A stretch of 64,000 bases of DNA, taken from Euonymus europaeus. Its lineage: Eukaryota > Streptophyta > Magnoliopsida > Celastrales > Celastraceae. The stretch covers positions 23,126,001 through 23,190,000 of the forward strand of contig OY756970.1 of the NCBI GenBank assembly GCA_963580455.1, given 5' to 3'. A program made the translations under genes and the position numbers. The notes below the pieces were generated by a model that was not told where the DNA came from, did not search any database, and saw only the letters and a list, made by a program, of their open reading frames with translations. Shown here one piece after another: positions 12,523 through 24,611 of this stretch (the first letter of the stretch is position 1; every line of letters starts with the position of its first letter).

Positions 12523-14001
12523 TTATGCGGTTGAAATGAGTTCAGAAACAACTTCCCCTGAACCCGTGTCTTCACCACAAATATCCCTAACCAGAGCTTC
12601 CCATCCCTCTAAACCAAGCCTCATCTTTTTCTTTACCATATCCTCCATGACAAAGGAAGCCTCATCAATCTTACCGCACTTCACAAGGCCCAAAATCATG
12701 CAACCAAAAGTTTCCAAGCGGGGGCAGTGATTACTTGTCAACATGGAATTCAAAACCTTCAGACCTCCCACAAAATCACCAACCTTGCAAAACCCATCAA
12801 CCATCATTCGAAATGTGGCCGCATTGGGAGGACAGCCCTTAACCTGCATCTCAGTCAAAACTTTGTTGGCCTCCTCCACCCTTCCCTCCTTGCAGAAATA
12901 ATTAATCAGTATATTATAAGTAACGACATCAGACTTAAACCGCCTCTTCTTCATCTCAACAAGCAAAGATTTTGCTTCCTCAAACTTTCCTCTCTTTCCT
13001 AGATGATTCATCAAGACACCAAAGTTAATAAGCCGCGGTTTGCATCCTCGATACTCCATATCAAACATCACCTTCTTGGCCTCTGCATACTCACCCTTAG
13101 AGCATAAGCCTTCCATCAACAACGCATATGTCACAGCATTGGGGTATATCTTTTTCTTGATCATGTCCTCAAGCAAAGCCTTTGCTTTGTCCAAGTCTCC
13201 CTTCCGGCACAAATACCTGATAAGACTGTTATAAGTCACAACTGTTGCCTGCACTTCCCTGTCAAGCATTTCCTCAAACACCTTGCATGCCTCCTCCCAC
13301 TCGCCCTTCCGTAGCCACCACTTCATCATCACATTAAATGATACAGAATTTAACCGAAAACCCAGATTCTGGCACCTATCAAATAAGTTACTGGCTTCAG
13401 GAAACCTGTCGTTATCAATAAGAATATTAATAATCGTATTGAAAGACTGTATAGTTCGGACTGTATTGAAAGAAGCCATTCTATGGAAAAGCCCAATCGC
13501 CTTATCAACCAAATTGGCTTTTCCATAATGTTGAATCAGCGCAATGAAAAGGACTTCCTTGCAGCGAATGTTATGATCTTGGATATAACCAAGCACCGTC
13601 TCAACAGCATCGAAGTCCCGAGAGCGAGCGAGCTTGTATATAAGAGCAGAATATGAGGGGTAATCATGTCTATGACCGATTTGATGATATTCGTGAAACA
13701 GAGACAATGCTTTATCTGGGTCTCGTACTTCTTTGACGTCAGTAACGAAAGGTATTGGTCGGCGTGGGATTCTCGTCGGTGTCTGACGTTGAACAGGCTT
13801 GGATTTGGCGTTGTGTCTGTTGTTGGAACGGTCAGTGTGGTAAGGTTGAGAGTGTATCTTATCAATGTACTGGTAAATTAGGACCCATCGGCCGGGATTG
13901 GTAGCTTTTGTTCTTGGTAGGATCATGGATGTTTGAACCGCAGAGCGAAATGAACGACAGTCAAGCGAATTGCTGGTTTGGCTGCGTGGATAATACGGCA
14001 T
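12523..14001 (-). CDS. Pentatricopeptide repeat protein, P class (At1g07740-like)
   Basis: An intronless 492-codon frame encodes tandem 35-residue PPR motifs from about residue 95 to the C-terminus. Clear units include VTYNSLIRYLCRKGDLDKA, VTYALLMEGLCSKGEYAEA and VTYNILINYFCKEGRVEEA. No E, DYW, PLS or SMR domain follows, so it is P class, the type that binds organellar RNA for stability, splicing or translation. The N-terminus is rich in Arg, Ser and Thr and poor in acids, consistent with an organelle presequence, probably mitochondrial. The conserved pre-PPR segment (PFVTDVKEVRDPDKALSLF) and overall sequence resemble Arabidopsis At1g07740 from memory. The first ATG is only 14 bp from a Stowaway MITE, so the leader may be mostly MITE sequence. 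Met-26 is an alternative start. Confidence 0.92.
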   Translation of the reverse strand: MPYYPRSQTSNSLDCRSFRSAVQTSMILPRTKATNPGRWVLIYQYIDKIHSQPYHTDRSNNRHNAKSKPVQRQTPTRIPRRPIPFVTDVKEVRDPDKALSLFHEYHQIGHRHDYPSYSALIYKLARSRDFDAVETVLGYIQDHNIRCKEVLFIALIQHYGKANLVDKAIGLFHRMASFNTVRTIQSFNTIINILIDNDRFPEASNLFDRCQNLGFRLNSVSFNVMMKWWLRKGEWEEACKVFEEMLDREVQATVVTYNSLIRYLCRKGDLDKAKALLEDMIKKKIYPNAVTYALLMEGLCSKGEYAEAKKVMFDMEYRGCKPRLINFGVLMNHLGKRGKFEEAKSLLVEMKKRRFKSDVVTYNILINYFCKEGRVEEANKVLTEMQVKGCPPNAATFRMMVDGFCKVGDFVGGLKVLNSMLTSNHCPRLETFGCMILGLVKCGKIDEASFVMEDMVKKKMRLGLEGWEALVRDICGEDTGSGEVVSELISTA

Positions 14002-14014
14002 ATGTAAATAAATA

Positions 14015-14279
14015 CTCCCTCCGTCCCATTTTAATTGTCACTTATTCCTTTTTGGAATGTCCCAAAATACATGTCCATTTCAATTAATGAAAGCTATTTT
14101 TTCCCATTTTTTCCTTATTTACCCTTAACTTGAAAAACTCAATAACCTGCGCATTAATTATAGTGTCAAAGTATTTGTCATTATAAATAGGGGTATAAAC
14201 GTCAAATTGAAAGGGAATTAAATATTTTCTTAAACTGTGTGAAAAAGTAAAGGGGACAATTAAAATGAGACGGAGGGAG
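14015..14279. mobile_element. Stowaway (Tc1/mariner) MITE
   Basis: A 265-bp element begins CTCCCTCCGTCCCATTTTAA and ends with the complementary GACGGAGGGAG, with TA on both sides (14013-14014 and 14280-14281). The terminal repeats match for about 25 bp with few mismatches. It sits directly upstream of the PPR start codon and may supply its leader or core promoter. Confidence 0.92.
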
Positions 14280-14658
14280 TATATTTTTTTACACCACACG
14301 CACCATTGCATCCCGTGAGCCGGGCCAGGCAGGCGCAAACGGCCGGGTCTAGCAGGCCCGTCAACCCAGAAAATGGCCGTGCATTGCTGTCTCAAAGACT
14401 CAAAACGACAAGGCTCACGCGCACCCGACCCAGTTTACAACTCTACCTGAAACTCGGAGTTCAAACTTGGATGATCCTTCTCCACCGATTTCAATGGCGC
14501 CTTCTCTTGTTGCTCTCAGTTCTGCTCAATGGAGATGAAAGGCGGGACTGAAAGGAGATCTAAACTAGGCCCAGCTCATAAAAAAACAGGCCCAACGCTT
14601 GTCAGTGTTGAAGAGCGGGTATGATAATAAGTTCTTAAAATGACACGGCATAATTCGC
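14280..14658. other. Intergenic spacer upstream of the PPR gene
   Basis: No gene seen. It holds several GGCCCA/TGGGCC-like motifs (for example near 14566-14592), which could act as promoter elements for the PPR gene on the far side of the MITE. Confidence 0.35.
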
Positions 14659-15022
14659 TGAGGATCCGCTTGGATTAGGATATTGAATACTTAAATAAAG
14701 ATAATTAAGTAGAATAATTATTATATGTCTTGCTTAATACGAATTACGAGGATAATTTAGAGGTTATATACCTCTCGATTTGAAAGGTTATGAGGAAAGA
14801 ATAGAAGATAAGTCATTTTAAATTTTTAAACTCTTTAATCTATTTTACTCTACCTTCTATCAAAACAAAATTAATAATTTATATTTTAATTAACTCTTAG
14901 TCTATCCAATCAATCAAAGTAAAATTTCATTTAATTATTTTATTCTACTCTACTTCACTTAATTATTCCTTACATTACTCCACTTAATCCCACATTTTTT
15001 TCTTCTTCCAAGCAAGCCCTCA
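14659..15022. mobile_element. Probable hAT-like MITE
   Basis: The left end reads TGAGGATCCGCTTGGATTAG. The right end in reverse complement reads TGAGGGCTTGCTTGGAAG, followed by matched AATTAAGTAGAATA-type subterminal sequence. The GGGCTTGCTTGG terminus is common in plant hAT derivatives. No clear 8-bp target duplication was found. Confidence 0.45.
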
Positions 15023-15379
15023 AGAAAAAGTTTTGAGGGATTTCAATCAAACTGCAAAATTTTCCTACTCTTGTTTTCAGCTATCGGGTTAAATAAGAGT
15101 ACATAGTAGCCTGGATTATCGTATTGCACATCTTTTGAACTCCTTTTCAACTCTCACCAACTCCTTTTCAACTCTTACCTGCTAAACTCTGCCAACCTGG
15201 GGGTAATTCAATTGCCTATTAATGCGGTTTTGAATGAATTTGGACGAGGGTTAACCCATTGCGCTCCTCGTTCACGATCTTCCGCTTGCAGCCTTGGACC
15301 TAGGGCAATGCGGCCCATGTAGGGCACAAGTAGAAGCAGCTCAAGTGCAAGCCAACACAACCATAAAAAAACTACGGTC
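15023..15379. other. Intergenic / UTR5 3' flank
   Basis: No gene seen. It adjoins the terminal exon of the minus-strand UDP-sugar transporter and should include its 3' UTR. Confidence 0.35.
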
Positions 15380-18300
15380 TCAAGGGATTGCCTTCACAGG
15401 ACTTGAAGCTCCATCTAGCGTATGTTCTAGAGGTGGGGGCTTCTGAGGTGCCTTTTTCATGAAGTTCTTTGCATATAAAGAACCAAATACAATAACCTGA
15501 AAATTGTATGAAAGTATCAGTATTGAGATTCAAAAATATCCGATTAAGTTTTGACGAGAAAAAAAAGAAAAAGAAAAACGTTCGAGGCTTACAGATCCGA
15601 TCCACTGCTCCCAGCTAAGAGGATGGGCAAACAACACACATGACAGCATGATACTAACCAACTAGAAAGTTGAAACAGAACACGTTAGACAGTGCATCAA
15701 ATACGAGCATAGCTATAGGAAAAAGAATGATTTTTGAGTTCTGCAGTGCCGATATATTTGCTTGCCTGTCTTGTGGTCATTATGGTGGCAAATGTGAGAG
15801 CACCAAATGTGCGAATAGTCTAAGAAATAAAAAATTGACTAGTAGTTGGCACCTGCTTGATTAAATCCCTCGTTAATACAAAGACATGTTTTCCCTTTAC
15901 ATGTAACCATGTAAGTCAATAACAAATAGAAGGAAAGAAAAGCAACAGAATGTATGTAAATAGTAAATGGATGTAGACCAAGAACAGCATGAAAACTTTA
16001 AAGTGCATCAGAGGTATATCATTCTTGAACTATATCAAGGAAAAAAAGATACTTACGACAGAGAGCAATGCAACATCAAACAAACAATCATTATGGCGAT
16101 AAACGAAATCTATAGCTGGAATGAGATGCCCTTGTAATATAAGTCCTGGTAAAAAAGACGAAATTACACAAGATCAATAGGCACCAATAAGAAACAACAT
16201 GATGTAGGACAAGTGGCGTTTGCCTTCAAGGAATATTTTGATTGGAAAGAGACTGAATTGGAAAGAAATAAGCTTAATATTGCAGCTAGAAAGAAACGGC
16301 CGTATCTTTCGATTCAGTGATCCGTTTCTTTATTATAATATGTTTCGAATGACTGTTTTAAGAGATCTAAAGGAGGAATACAACTTTCCCAGTTGAGGTT
16401 CTTTGGGACACGTTTTCATATCTGGTTAAAAGACCTACGGGTTTAGTTAATATTTTCAGTTTGTTTTTAATTAAGTTTCCTAGTTTGTTTAGAATTTCTA
16501 ATTCTAGTTCAGTTAAAGTTTCTTCCATATTTTAGCTATAAATAAGTCTTCAAAAGACCATTGTGAGCACTTCAATTATTATTCAGTTTATGAAAACCTT
16601 TGGTTTTGAACCAATTTTGCTTGGTGGATTCCAAGTTGATCTTAAGGTTTTACGCTTGTAATTCCTTTTATCGTTTCGTGCTGCGTCAATTGGTATCGGA
16701 GCCAGGGTTTCTCCCTACTCGACGTCATTGATTTTGTTCTATGGCTCGTGAAGATGTCTCTGATGTTTGTGCACAACTTGCTACCCAGAATGAACGGATG
16801 CATAATTTGAGTGCTCGGTTGGATGAGATTGGAGAGATGTTGCGAACTCTTAACCCTAACAACCATGCGGCTGATCGTAGGGCTGTCAACCAGGGCGAAT
16901 TGCGACAAAATAGGATTCGGGCTCAAGACCGAATTCTAGATCCAAATAGCGATTCAGATTCAGATGAAGAGATTGATGAACCAGTCCAGACCAATAATTG
17001 AAATCGTGATTTTCGTCTCAAGGCAGATATTCCTTCGTTTGGAGGAAATCTTAACGTAGAAGGTTTCTTAGACTGGATTATGGAGGTGGAGAGATTTTTC
17101 GATGTTATGGAGATACAAGAGTCTAAGAAGGTCAAGATGGTGGCCTATCGTCTCAAGGCTACTGCGGCAGTTTGGTGGGATCAGTTGCAGGCTACAAGGC
17201 AGAGGCAAGGAAGGCACAAAATCACAACTTGGCGAAGGATGAAACAGATGTTGATGGACCGTTTTCTTCCTGCAGATTATGAGCAGATGTTGTACCGATT
17301 GTATATTAACTGCGTACAAGGAAACCGTTCGATTACAGACTATACGGATGAATTTATGCGGTTGTGTGAACGATGTCAGTTGGGTGAGACTGAAAACCAA
17401 AAGGTAGCCAGGTATGTTACATGATTGAACCAGACGATTCAAGACAGAATTGGGCTGCATAATTTATGGAGTCTACAGGAGGCTATAAACATCGCGTTGA
17501 AAGCAGAACAGATGGACAAGGAGAAATGGCAGACCTCCTATAGGAGAGGAGCCGTCGAACAAACTGATCAAACTGGCCAGTTTTCATAAGCAAAGGGACA
17601 GTCTATGACTTTGAATTCAGGTGGAGTTAAATCTGGGGAAGGTAGTAGCAAAACTCCTTATAACAGTGTATCCCGTAATCAGCCCCAGAAGGAAAATCCA
17701 TATAGCAAACCTTCTGGGATTATTTGTTTCAGATGTAGCAAACCGGGTCATCGATCAAATGTCTGTCCAGAGCGAAAAAATGTAAATCTAATTGATGTCG
17801 AGGGTGACGATGAGGTAGACCAGGATGACGTAATGGAAGAGGAGGATTATGATGGTGTTGAATTTGCCATTGAGGAGGGTCGAGATCGACTTAATTTGGT
17901 GTTGCAGCGCCTCCTACTATCACCGAGGGAAGAGGGACAGCGAAAGAACATTTTTCGTTCGCTTTGTTCAATTAAGGGCAAGGTTTGTGAAGTTATTGTT
18001 GACAGTGGCAGCTGTGATAATTTTGTATCCAAGGCAGTGGTAGAGGCCTTGAAGTTACCAGTCAGTCCTCTTGGGAGCCCTTACTCTCTTGGCTGGGTAA
18101 AAAAAGGGCCTTCTGTCCGCGTGGAAGACACTTGTAAAGTGCCGCTGTCCATTGGTAAACATTATAAAGACGAAGTGGTTTGAGATGTGCTTGACATTGA
18201 TGCTTGTCATTTATTGCTTGGGCGTCCTTGGCAGTACGATGTAGACTCGACATTGAAGGGCCGGGATAACATTGTACTCTTCACATGGAAGCATAAGAAA

Positions 18301-21300
18301 ATCGCCATGACGCTTATATCTGAATCAAAACCTTCAAGGGCGAAAATGGCTAACTTTTTAACCATGGTTAGTGATGAGAGGCATCTGAATGAGGATATAA
18401 GCGAGGAAGCTTCGTTATACCCTGCCATTGTGAAGGGATTGATGACCACTGTAATTAACGAGGAGGAATTTATTAAGCTTACATCTACAATGTCGGAATG
18501 TGTGTTCATTGATTTCGTTATTCCCACGGAGTTTTATAGTTGTCCTGGAGAGTATGATTTTCTATTTCAACAATTGTCATCTCCGATCAAGATTTCAAGG
18601 AAGCATTGGTTGGTTCTACTTTTGTTTGATGCGTTAACGGGGTTCTCCAAGTGAAGGTTCTTTTTCATGCAAATTTACAGGATTCGAGGACGTGTTGTCT
18701 CTAACAAACGCAATTATAACTCGAGGTCGAGTTCTTCTAAAGTGGGGGAGACTGATGTAGGACAAGTGGCGTTTGCCTTCAAGGAATATTTTGATTGGAA
18801 AGAGATTGAATTGGAAAGAAATAAACTTAATATTGCAGCTAGAAAGAAACGGTCATATCTTTCGATTCAGTGATCCGTTTCTTTATTATAATATGTTTCC
18901 AAGAACTGTTTTAAGTGATCTGAAGGAGGAATACGACTTTCCCAGTTGAGGTTCTTTGGGACACGTTTTCATAGCTGGTTAAAAGACCTACGGGTTTAGT
19001 TAATATTTTCAGTTTGTTTTTAATTAAGTTTCCTAGTTTGTTTAGAATTTCTAATTCTAGTTCAGTTATAGTTTCTTCCATATTTTAGCTATAAATAAGT
19101 CTTCTAAAGACCATTGTAAGCACTTCAATTATTATTCAGTTTATGAAAACCTTTGGTTTTGAACCAATTTTGCTTGGTGGATTCCAAGTTGATCTTAAGG
19201 TTTTACGCTTGTAATTCCTTTTATCGTTTCGTGCTGCGTCACAACAAATCTAACATAGAAGTGAGCAAATGCAAAATATGAATTGGCCATCTAATTTTAG
19301 AATAGTCACAAATAATGTCATTCTTGAAGAAGCCAAGACATTCACAAACAACCCATAATAGGCCAAGAAACTCTGATCAGGGAATCTAATTATGTTTGCT
19401 TTATTCTTTTCTTTTTTCTGCTTCGCAACCAAGCCACCCAATAGGATTAGTATTCCAGACACTTTAAAGACACATTCATAACCAGAATGTTCTCAAGATT
19501 ACTAATTCAATAAGAATGTAGGTCACCTGTGAAGCTGAGAAGACAAGAACACACTGTTGTATAGAATATTTGGTTGTGTATTTCCATGTCATATCCTTTA
19601 AATAGTTTGTCTTGAAATGTGCTTGTAAAGCCATCAAACCTGTCAAATATTAAGATGAATATGCTGATTAGTAAAGTAAACCAACCTTGGACACACTGCT
19701 CTCTTTGAATCATTAAGCTATTTAGCATTCAGCAACAGACTCAGCATCAGACTATGAAATCATATAAGGTAAAGGCTATTAAGGATGAAGAAAATATTTC
19801 ATCTATCGCAATCAGCATTTCTGAATATTACTGAATATTACAAGGAACTACTTTTCTATTTTGTGATCTGGTCAATGAATACCAATTACACACAAGCATT
19901 CTGACCATGGCACTATAACTGACATTGCATTAGTGTTTTCCCTTAGCTGCATCCCATAGATAAATAATGAGAAAAGCAAATCCACAATCTTTATGTAAAG
20001 AAGAAGTGACTTTCGAGTCCATACCCAAGATACCCAACCATTAAGGAAACACCCCAAACAGTGTTTTCCCTTCCTCTGCTATATGGACTAAGGTCAGTTG
20101 CTGCCTACAATGACAGAGAAAAGAATTAGTCCAGCATATGTTGAAATCAACAGATTCTATTGCATAGATAAGACACCCATGCACAAGGCTCCCGCAGTGT
20201 GCCGGATCGGGAATCTGCCAACCCACCAATCAATATAATCAATCAACGCTGTTTAATTTTGTCATTTCCCACTATATGTTGCCTTAATGAAAATATGCAT
20301 CGCAACTTCACAATTCCAAACCACAAAAACAATATCTTCACAGTAAGGAGGTGAGAATGCCTGCATATGCCTTTACCTTCACCACCATTAAGTGCACCAC
20401 TATATGTGATATCAAATGGCCTTATGCAATGGGCATATGACTAGCCTAGATGTATCAGTATGCAGTGCATGTTTTCCAGCCACTGAATGATATACAAGAG
20501 TCAATTGAGTCGCATTACTTTCATATATGACAGGTTAGTCAATTCCGCAATACTGTAACCAACAATGATACTAAACATACTTCACGTGGTTGCCACCACC
20601 TGTGAAACTAATCAGGACAGATTATAAGCTAGATGTCTAACTACTTGAAAGAGCCTTAATCCTATATCAGTAAGCATCAGACATAAATTTCTGTTCCTGT
20701 CAATTATATCCAAATTCTAATGCTACATTCTCAGAATCTCAGTCAACTCGTTATAAAACATAAAATAAATAACAAAACCTAAAGCTCAAAGCCTCAAACA
20801 TATCGATCCATTACAATAGTCATAAAAATGAGGAAAGCCATTTCAGAAATCCACAAAGACATTTGAAACCTTGTGCGGTCAACTATTCATGAAAGTAAAA
20901 TATCCTAAAGTAGTTCATCAAGTTTGCTACTTTTGCACTTGGCTTTTAATGAAATTTAATTTAAGACAAACCAAGAAGAATTTAATCAAATACATTGGAG
21001 CCCTATTAACTGTCATTACTAGTTTTCATGGGACACTAAAAAAAAACATGTCCATGTCCAGGACTGAAACCAGTTTATTCATGTTTAATCATACTGAAGT
21101 CAAAGAATTTGAGACAAGGACTGTAGTTGTTACCGGGAACAGAATAAAAATGGAACAACCCACAGTCACTAGAAAGGCTAGCAAATAGTCAGGTCCATTA
21201 TATCTCTTTTGCATAATCATAGTTCCCCAAACCTGCACAATTTGATAGGAAAGTATGAGACTGAAGTTTATTCTTTATGCTGATAGCACAATGGTCAACA

Positions 21301-23306
21301 AAAAAGAAAAGGTAAACAATTCCAGTACACATGGCAACAACCAACACAAAAAATATGTAATGTGAGTTTGAGGGTCGTTTTAAAGTTAAACTTACCATAA
21401 CAGGGATCATTTTTGCACACTTTGCCAGTGTCTGAACTGGGAAACTTACATATTTGAGTGCCTGTATCAAGTATCAGTCGAAGAATATAAGCAATATGCG
21501 TACGCTCTTCATTTCATTGCAACTCCTTACCCATAAAACTCAATAAAAGAATGCTAATGCTACTTACCTCATATTGACATGTCGTTGTTAGTATGTTTGA
21601 TATGGAAATAAGGCAGTAATTGTAAATTGGTGCGACAGGATCCAATGCTTTTTTACTAGCCTAGAAAAATGGAGTTCAATTTGTCAAAAATTTTTGAACA
21701 TCCTTGTCTACTACTATATCTAATTCATATTCAAATCATCAAAGACATCAACTCATCCAGCCATCTTCTATGATGATGGATGCTCAACTGCCTTTCATGA
21801 GGCAAAGCAGCATATATGTAATTGGAATGCAGGGGGCATCATCCACGAACTAATTTGTGTCCAGAAGAACCCCACTAAATCCCCCTCCCAAACCCGTGCA
21901 ACATAAACGAAGGAAAAAACAAGGGTAAAATGTGGAAAGTGAAAAATCAACAATCCGTAGCTACTGACAATCAAAGTGCCAGCAGAGACAGCAGATGTTG
22001 TAATGCGGTTGCAGAAAACAATAAATAATGAGAACCTAAAATATTCCTTGTTCACCCCATATGGGACTCTCATGATCTTTTCCTGCAACAAAAAACTTCA
22101 ATGGACTACATTTTAAAATAAGATAGAATCACTTATGACTGAAAGTAATGCATGGCAACTTTTATTCAAAATATGAAGAAGAATCAATCTCACATGATCT
22201 TGGTATAAGCACGAATCAGGATGAAATATCTCAGGAAGTGAAACACAAATGACTACCAAGAGCACCAGCACTTTAAACAAAATGAAAACTTCAACAAATT
22301 TTCAATATCCTACAAACTAGTTTCTTCAAAACCTTCTATTCCCACATATTTGCTTCCTTCTTCCTGTTTTGTTCAATGACTAAAAACCTCTTCTCAAGTA
22401 TAATCTAAAAACCTACCTTTCAATTAATTAAAATACAAAAAAAAACTTTGTGAATGACGGTAGACAAATCCAAATAAACCCTTCAAAATGTGATTAACAT
22501 GCTTCATAACAATATCCAAGAGACACTGATAATCATAAAGGCACTTAACAACATTTTATGACTGAAAAACTCCAACGAGAAACCCTTTTTTGAAAGGACA
22601 AACTCGATATCCTTAATGCCATTTGAAGCAAACATGCATCTCGAATCCTGGACTTCAAAACTTTCATCTCTGTTTTTCCAATTTTACATGCATAAGGATG
22701 CAATCATAGAAGTGATTCCAATTACAAAGAGAGTCACAACACAGGCTATAAGCAATCATAATCTTTAACTGAATCGTAACCACACTGTCACACATCAGTC
22801 ATCAGTCATCACTGTATTATTTATTTGTTGCACAAACATACCAAAGCAAACAGTAGTTTGTATCAAAAATCTCATTCTATAGACTTTATCAAACTCATAG
22901 TAAAACATACAACTCCAGTATAAAAAATTTCTTACATCCAATAAACCCTAATATGGATAAGATAAAAGATTGAGCTTCTCTATGACCTTCATTGTAAGGC
23001 ACACTAGAAGTCGAGGAGTTAGTATCCATCTAGGGCAAAAAAAATCTATTCAGCTGCTAATGGACAATTGTCTCTCTTCCCAACTAAGAAAGTAGCATTG
23101 ATTTAAAGAGAAGCAAATCCCGGCACACAAAACGCATTGATTTAAGGACATCACGATCCACGAGTTGCGCATATATAACTATCAAATATTACCTGTAGAA
23201 CACCGTAAATCACAAGAGTGCTCATGATTCCAGACACAGCAAAAACCGCTTTCCACAGTTTGCTCTCTCTCTCGGCGCCCATGTTACCGGTTCCGCCATA
23301 GGCCAT
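15380..23306 (-). CDS. UTR5: UDP-galactose/UDP-glucose transporter 5-like, with in-frame stop
   Basis: Ten exons on the minus strand rebuild a nucleotide-sugar transporter (drug/metabolite transporter fold, about ten membrane helices), which exchanges UDP-galactose or UDP-glucose across the ER/Golgi membrane. Exons: 23193-23306, 21969-22082, 21568-21660, 21396-21461, 21134-21232, 20025-20104, 19527-19639, 16057-16145, 15766-15852, 15593-15661, then terminal exon 15380-15496 (eleven pieces counting the last). Phases join throughout. Recognisable blocks are [50 protein letters not shown] and [20 protein letters not shown]. The full length would be about 346 aa, as in Arabidopsis UTR5. The exon at 15766-15852 reads [16 protein letters not shown] at 15820-15822 replaces a conserved Tyr, after about 266 residues. 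The same exon has a GC donor and unusual VPTTSQ. It is 87 nt, so skipping keeps frame. Either a recent pseudogene, an exon-skipping allele or a sequence error. Confidence 0.85.
15820..15822 (-). other. Premature TAG codon in UTR5
   Basis: In the frame set by both flanking exons, the codon between FFIS and TIRTFG is TAG. Known UTR5 proteins carry Tyr (TAT or TAC) here, so a single third-base change explains it. The stop removes the last membrane helices, roughly the final 80 residues. Confidence 0.8.
16200..16688 (+). repeat. 5' LTR
   Basis: This 489-bp terminal repeat starts TGATGTAGGACAAG and ends GTGCTGCGTCA. A TATA-like TATAAATAAG near 16540 probably marks its promoter. Confidence 0.95.
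16741..18654 (+). pseudogene. Degenerate Gag-protease frame of the LTR element
   Basis: One continuous reading frame is broken by four stop codons (TGA at 16999 and 17422, TAA near 17587, TGA at 18181) without frameshifts. It encodes a retrotransposon Gag core ([31 protein letters not shown]), a CCHC zinc knuckle ([15 protein letters not shown], about 17730) and an aspartic protease active site ([11 protein letters not shown], about 18000). The later motif [12 protein letters not shown] normally links protease to reverse transcriptase in Ty3/Gypsy elements. The frame ends soon after it, showing a large internal deletion. Several stops could come from CGA-to-TGA deamination. Confidence 0.85.
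18753..19241 (+). repeat. 3' LTR
   Basis: This partner of the 5' LTR has the same length and termini and is preceded by a polypurine tract. Confidence 0.95.
20160..20226 (-). repeat. Possible SINE-type 3' fragment in UTR5 intron
   Basis: On the minus strand the segment reads CGATCCGGCACACTGCGGG then AGCCTTGTGCATGGG. It resembles the tail of plant tRNA-derived SINEs that end with GGGAGCCT-GTGCAC. No A or B box is preserved upstream, so it would be truncated. Confidence 0.3.
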
Positions 23307-24611
23307 TCACACTCTTTATCGCATAAGCACAAATTAAAAACACACACATAACAATCATCAAAAAAAAAAAAAAATCACACACAGATCATCACACATTGAA
23401 ATGCGTGCAAAAAAATCGTGTAAAATCTATATACCGAAGCTGAGCTTGAGAGGAAGCGTATCAAATTGAGTATGTACCGGCGAGCGTATCAGGTAGTCGG
23501 AGAAAGGGAGGACCGTTGACGTGCGGCAACTGCAAGTGATTTGGAATCAACACAGCGAGAGAGTTTCAGAGACGCGACAAGAGAGATATAGAGGAGACCA
23601 CCGTGAATGCAAAGCGTTTATAAATTGCGCGAGTGACCTTGGAGACTCCACCGAGTTTCGTTTTCGCCGGCTACTTTTGCTCTGGTCTTTACTTTTGGAG
23701 CTCCAACTCTGTTCCTTTCACACGCGCTCATGGGTTTTAACTTTTGGCCGTCAGCTGGCTCGTGTTCTGTTGGTTGATATAACGAACAAGGGAACGGTGC
23801 CAGTTGTGTGATCAGGCGAGGCGACAAAACTGATCAGGTGAGACCCAACCATATGGTTTATGAAAGAGCTGTAATTCCAGTCACCTTTCAATAATATATC
23901 AGTTTTTTAATTGATTATTTAACTAATTACATCAATCAAATCTATAATTTCACTGCTTTTTAATTTTTTGCTCCAAATTTATCTAATTTTGGATTCCCAA
24001 TTCAGAATGGTTTGTTTGAACACAAATAATTATCTCGCTCGTGTCCTAGACGAAGTCGACCTTATCCTCGTACAAGAGAGGCTCTCACAGAAGAAGTTCG
24101 ATTTTTTGGATCGTGGCGGTTTGGGTTGAAACTAAAATAGGCAAAACTAAAAAATTTGCGATTTGAACTTTAGTCAAACCGAATTGCACCGGAAAAATGA
24201 CAAAACCGAATCAAACAGAACTTAACGTTGAAAACCGAAATCACACTGTAAATCAAGAAATCGAACGGAACTTAAAAATTTAGTACAATTTTCAGTTTAT
24301 ATTTCGATGTGGTTTGGTTTTCAGAACCCTAAAGTCGAGGACAAATAGGGAGACCTTATCTCCATATATATAATTATAAATTATTTGGGATAAAATTTAA
24401 TGATGATGATATTCGACAATATTGAGAGGATCAGCCCTAGTTACACCCCGTTTTAATAAACTAAATTCTTAAAAAAACCTCACTAAAAAAACGTAACATT
24501 TATGAGCAAATCCCAATTTATATCTTTCCCAATTTTCAAACAGCACACCATTTATATAGAGAAGTGAAACCATAGCTTGAAGGAGAGTCCTTTCCTCCAT
24601 CTCTCTCATAT
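23307..24611. other. UTR5 promoter side and intergenic DNA
   Basis: No gene seen. The first few hundred bases should contain the UTR5 leader and promoter. The rest is AT-rich without recognised repeats. Confidence 0.35.

Larger units (their letters stand above)
16200..19241 (+). mobile_element. Non-autonomous Ty3/Gypsy-type LTR retrotransposon in UTR5 intron
   Basis: Two 489-bp LTRs (16200-16688 and 18753-19241) begin TG and end CA. The element is flanked by the 5-bp duplication CAACA (16195-16199 and 19242-19246). A primer-binding site like initiator tRNA-Met (TTGGTATCGGAGCCAGG) starts right after the 5' LTR. A polypurine tract (AAAGTGGGGGAGAC) precedes the 3' LTR. The interior encodes only Gag and a protease region. 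Reverse transcriptase, RNase H and integrase are absent, so it needed help in trans. By eye the LTRs differ at about 14 of 489 sites (near 3%), a fairly recent insertion. It lies antisense to UTR5 in the intron between 19527 and 16145. Confidence 0.96.
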
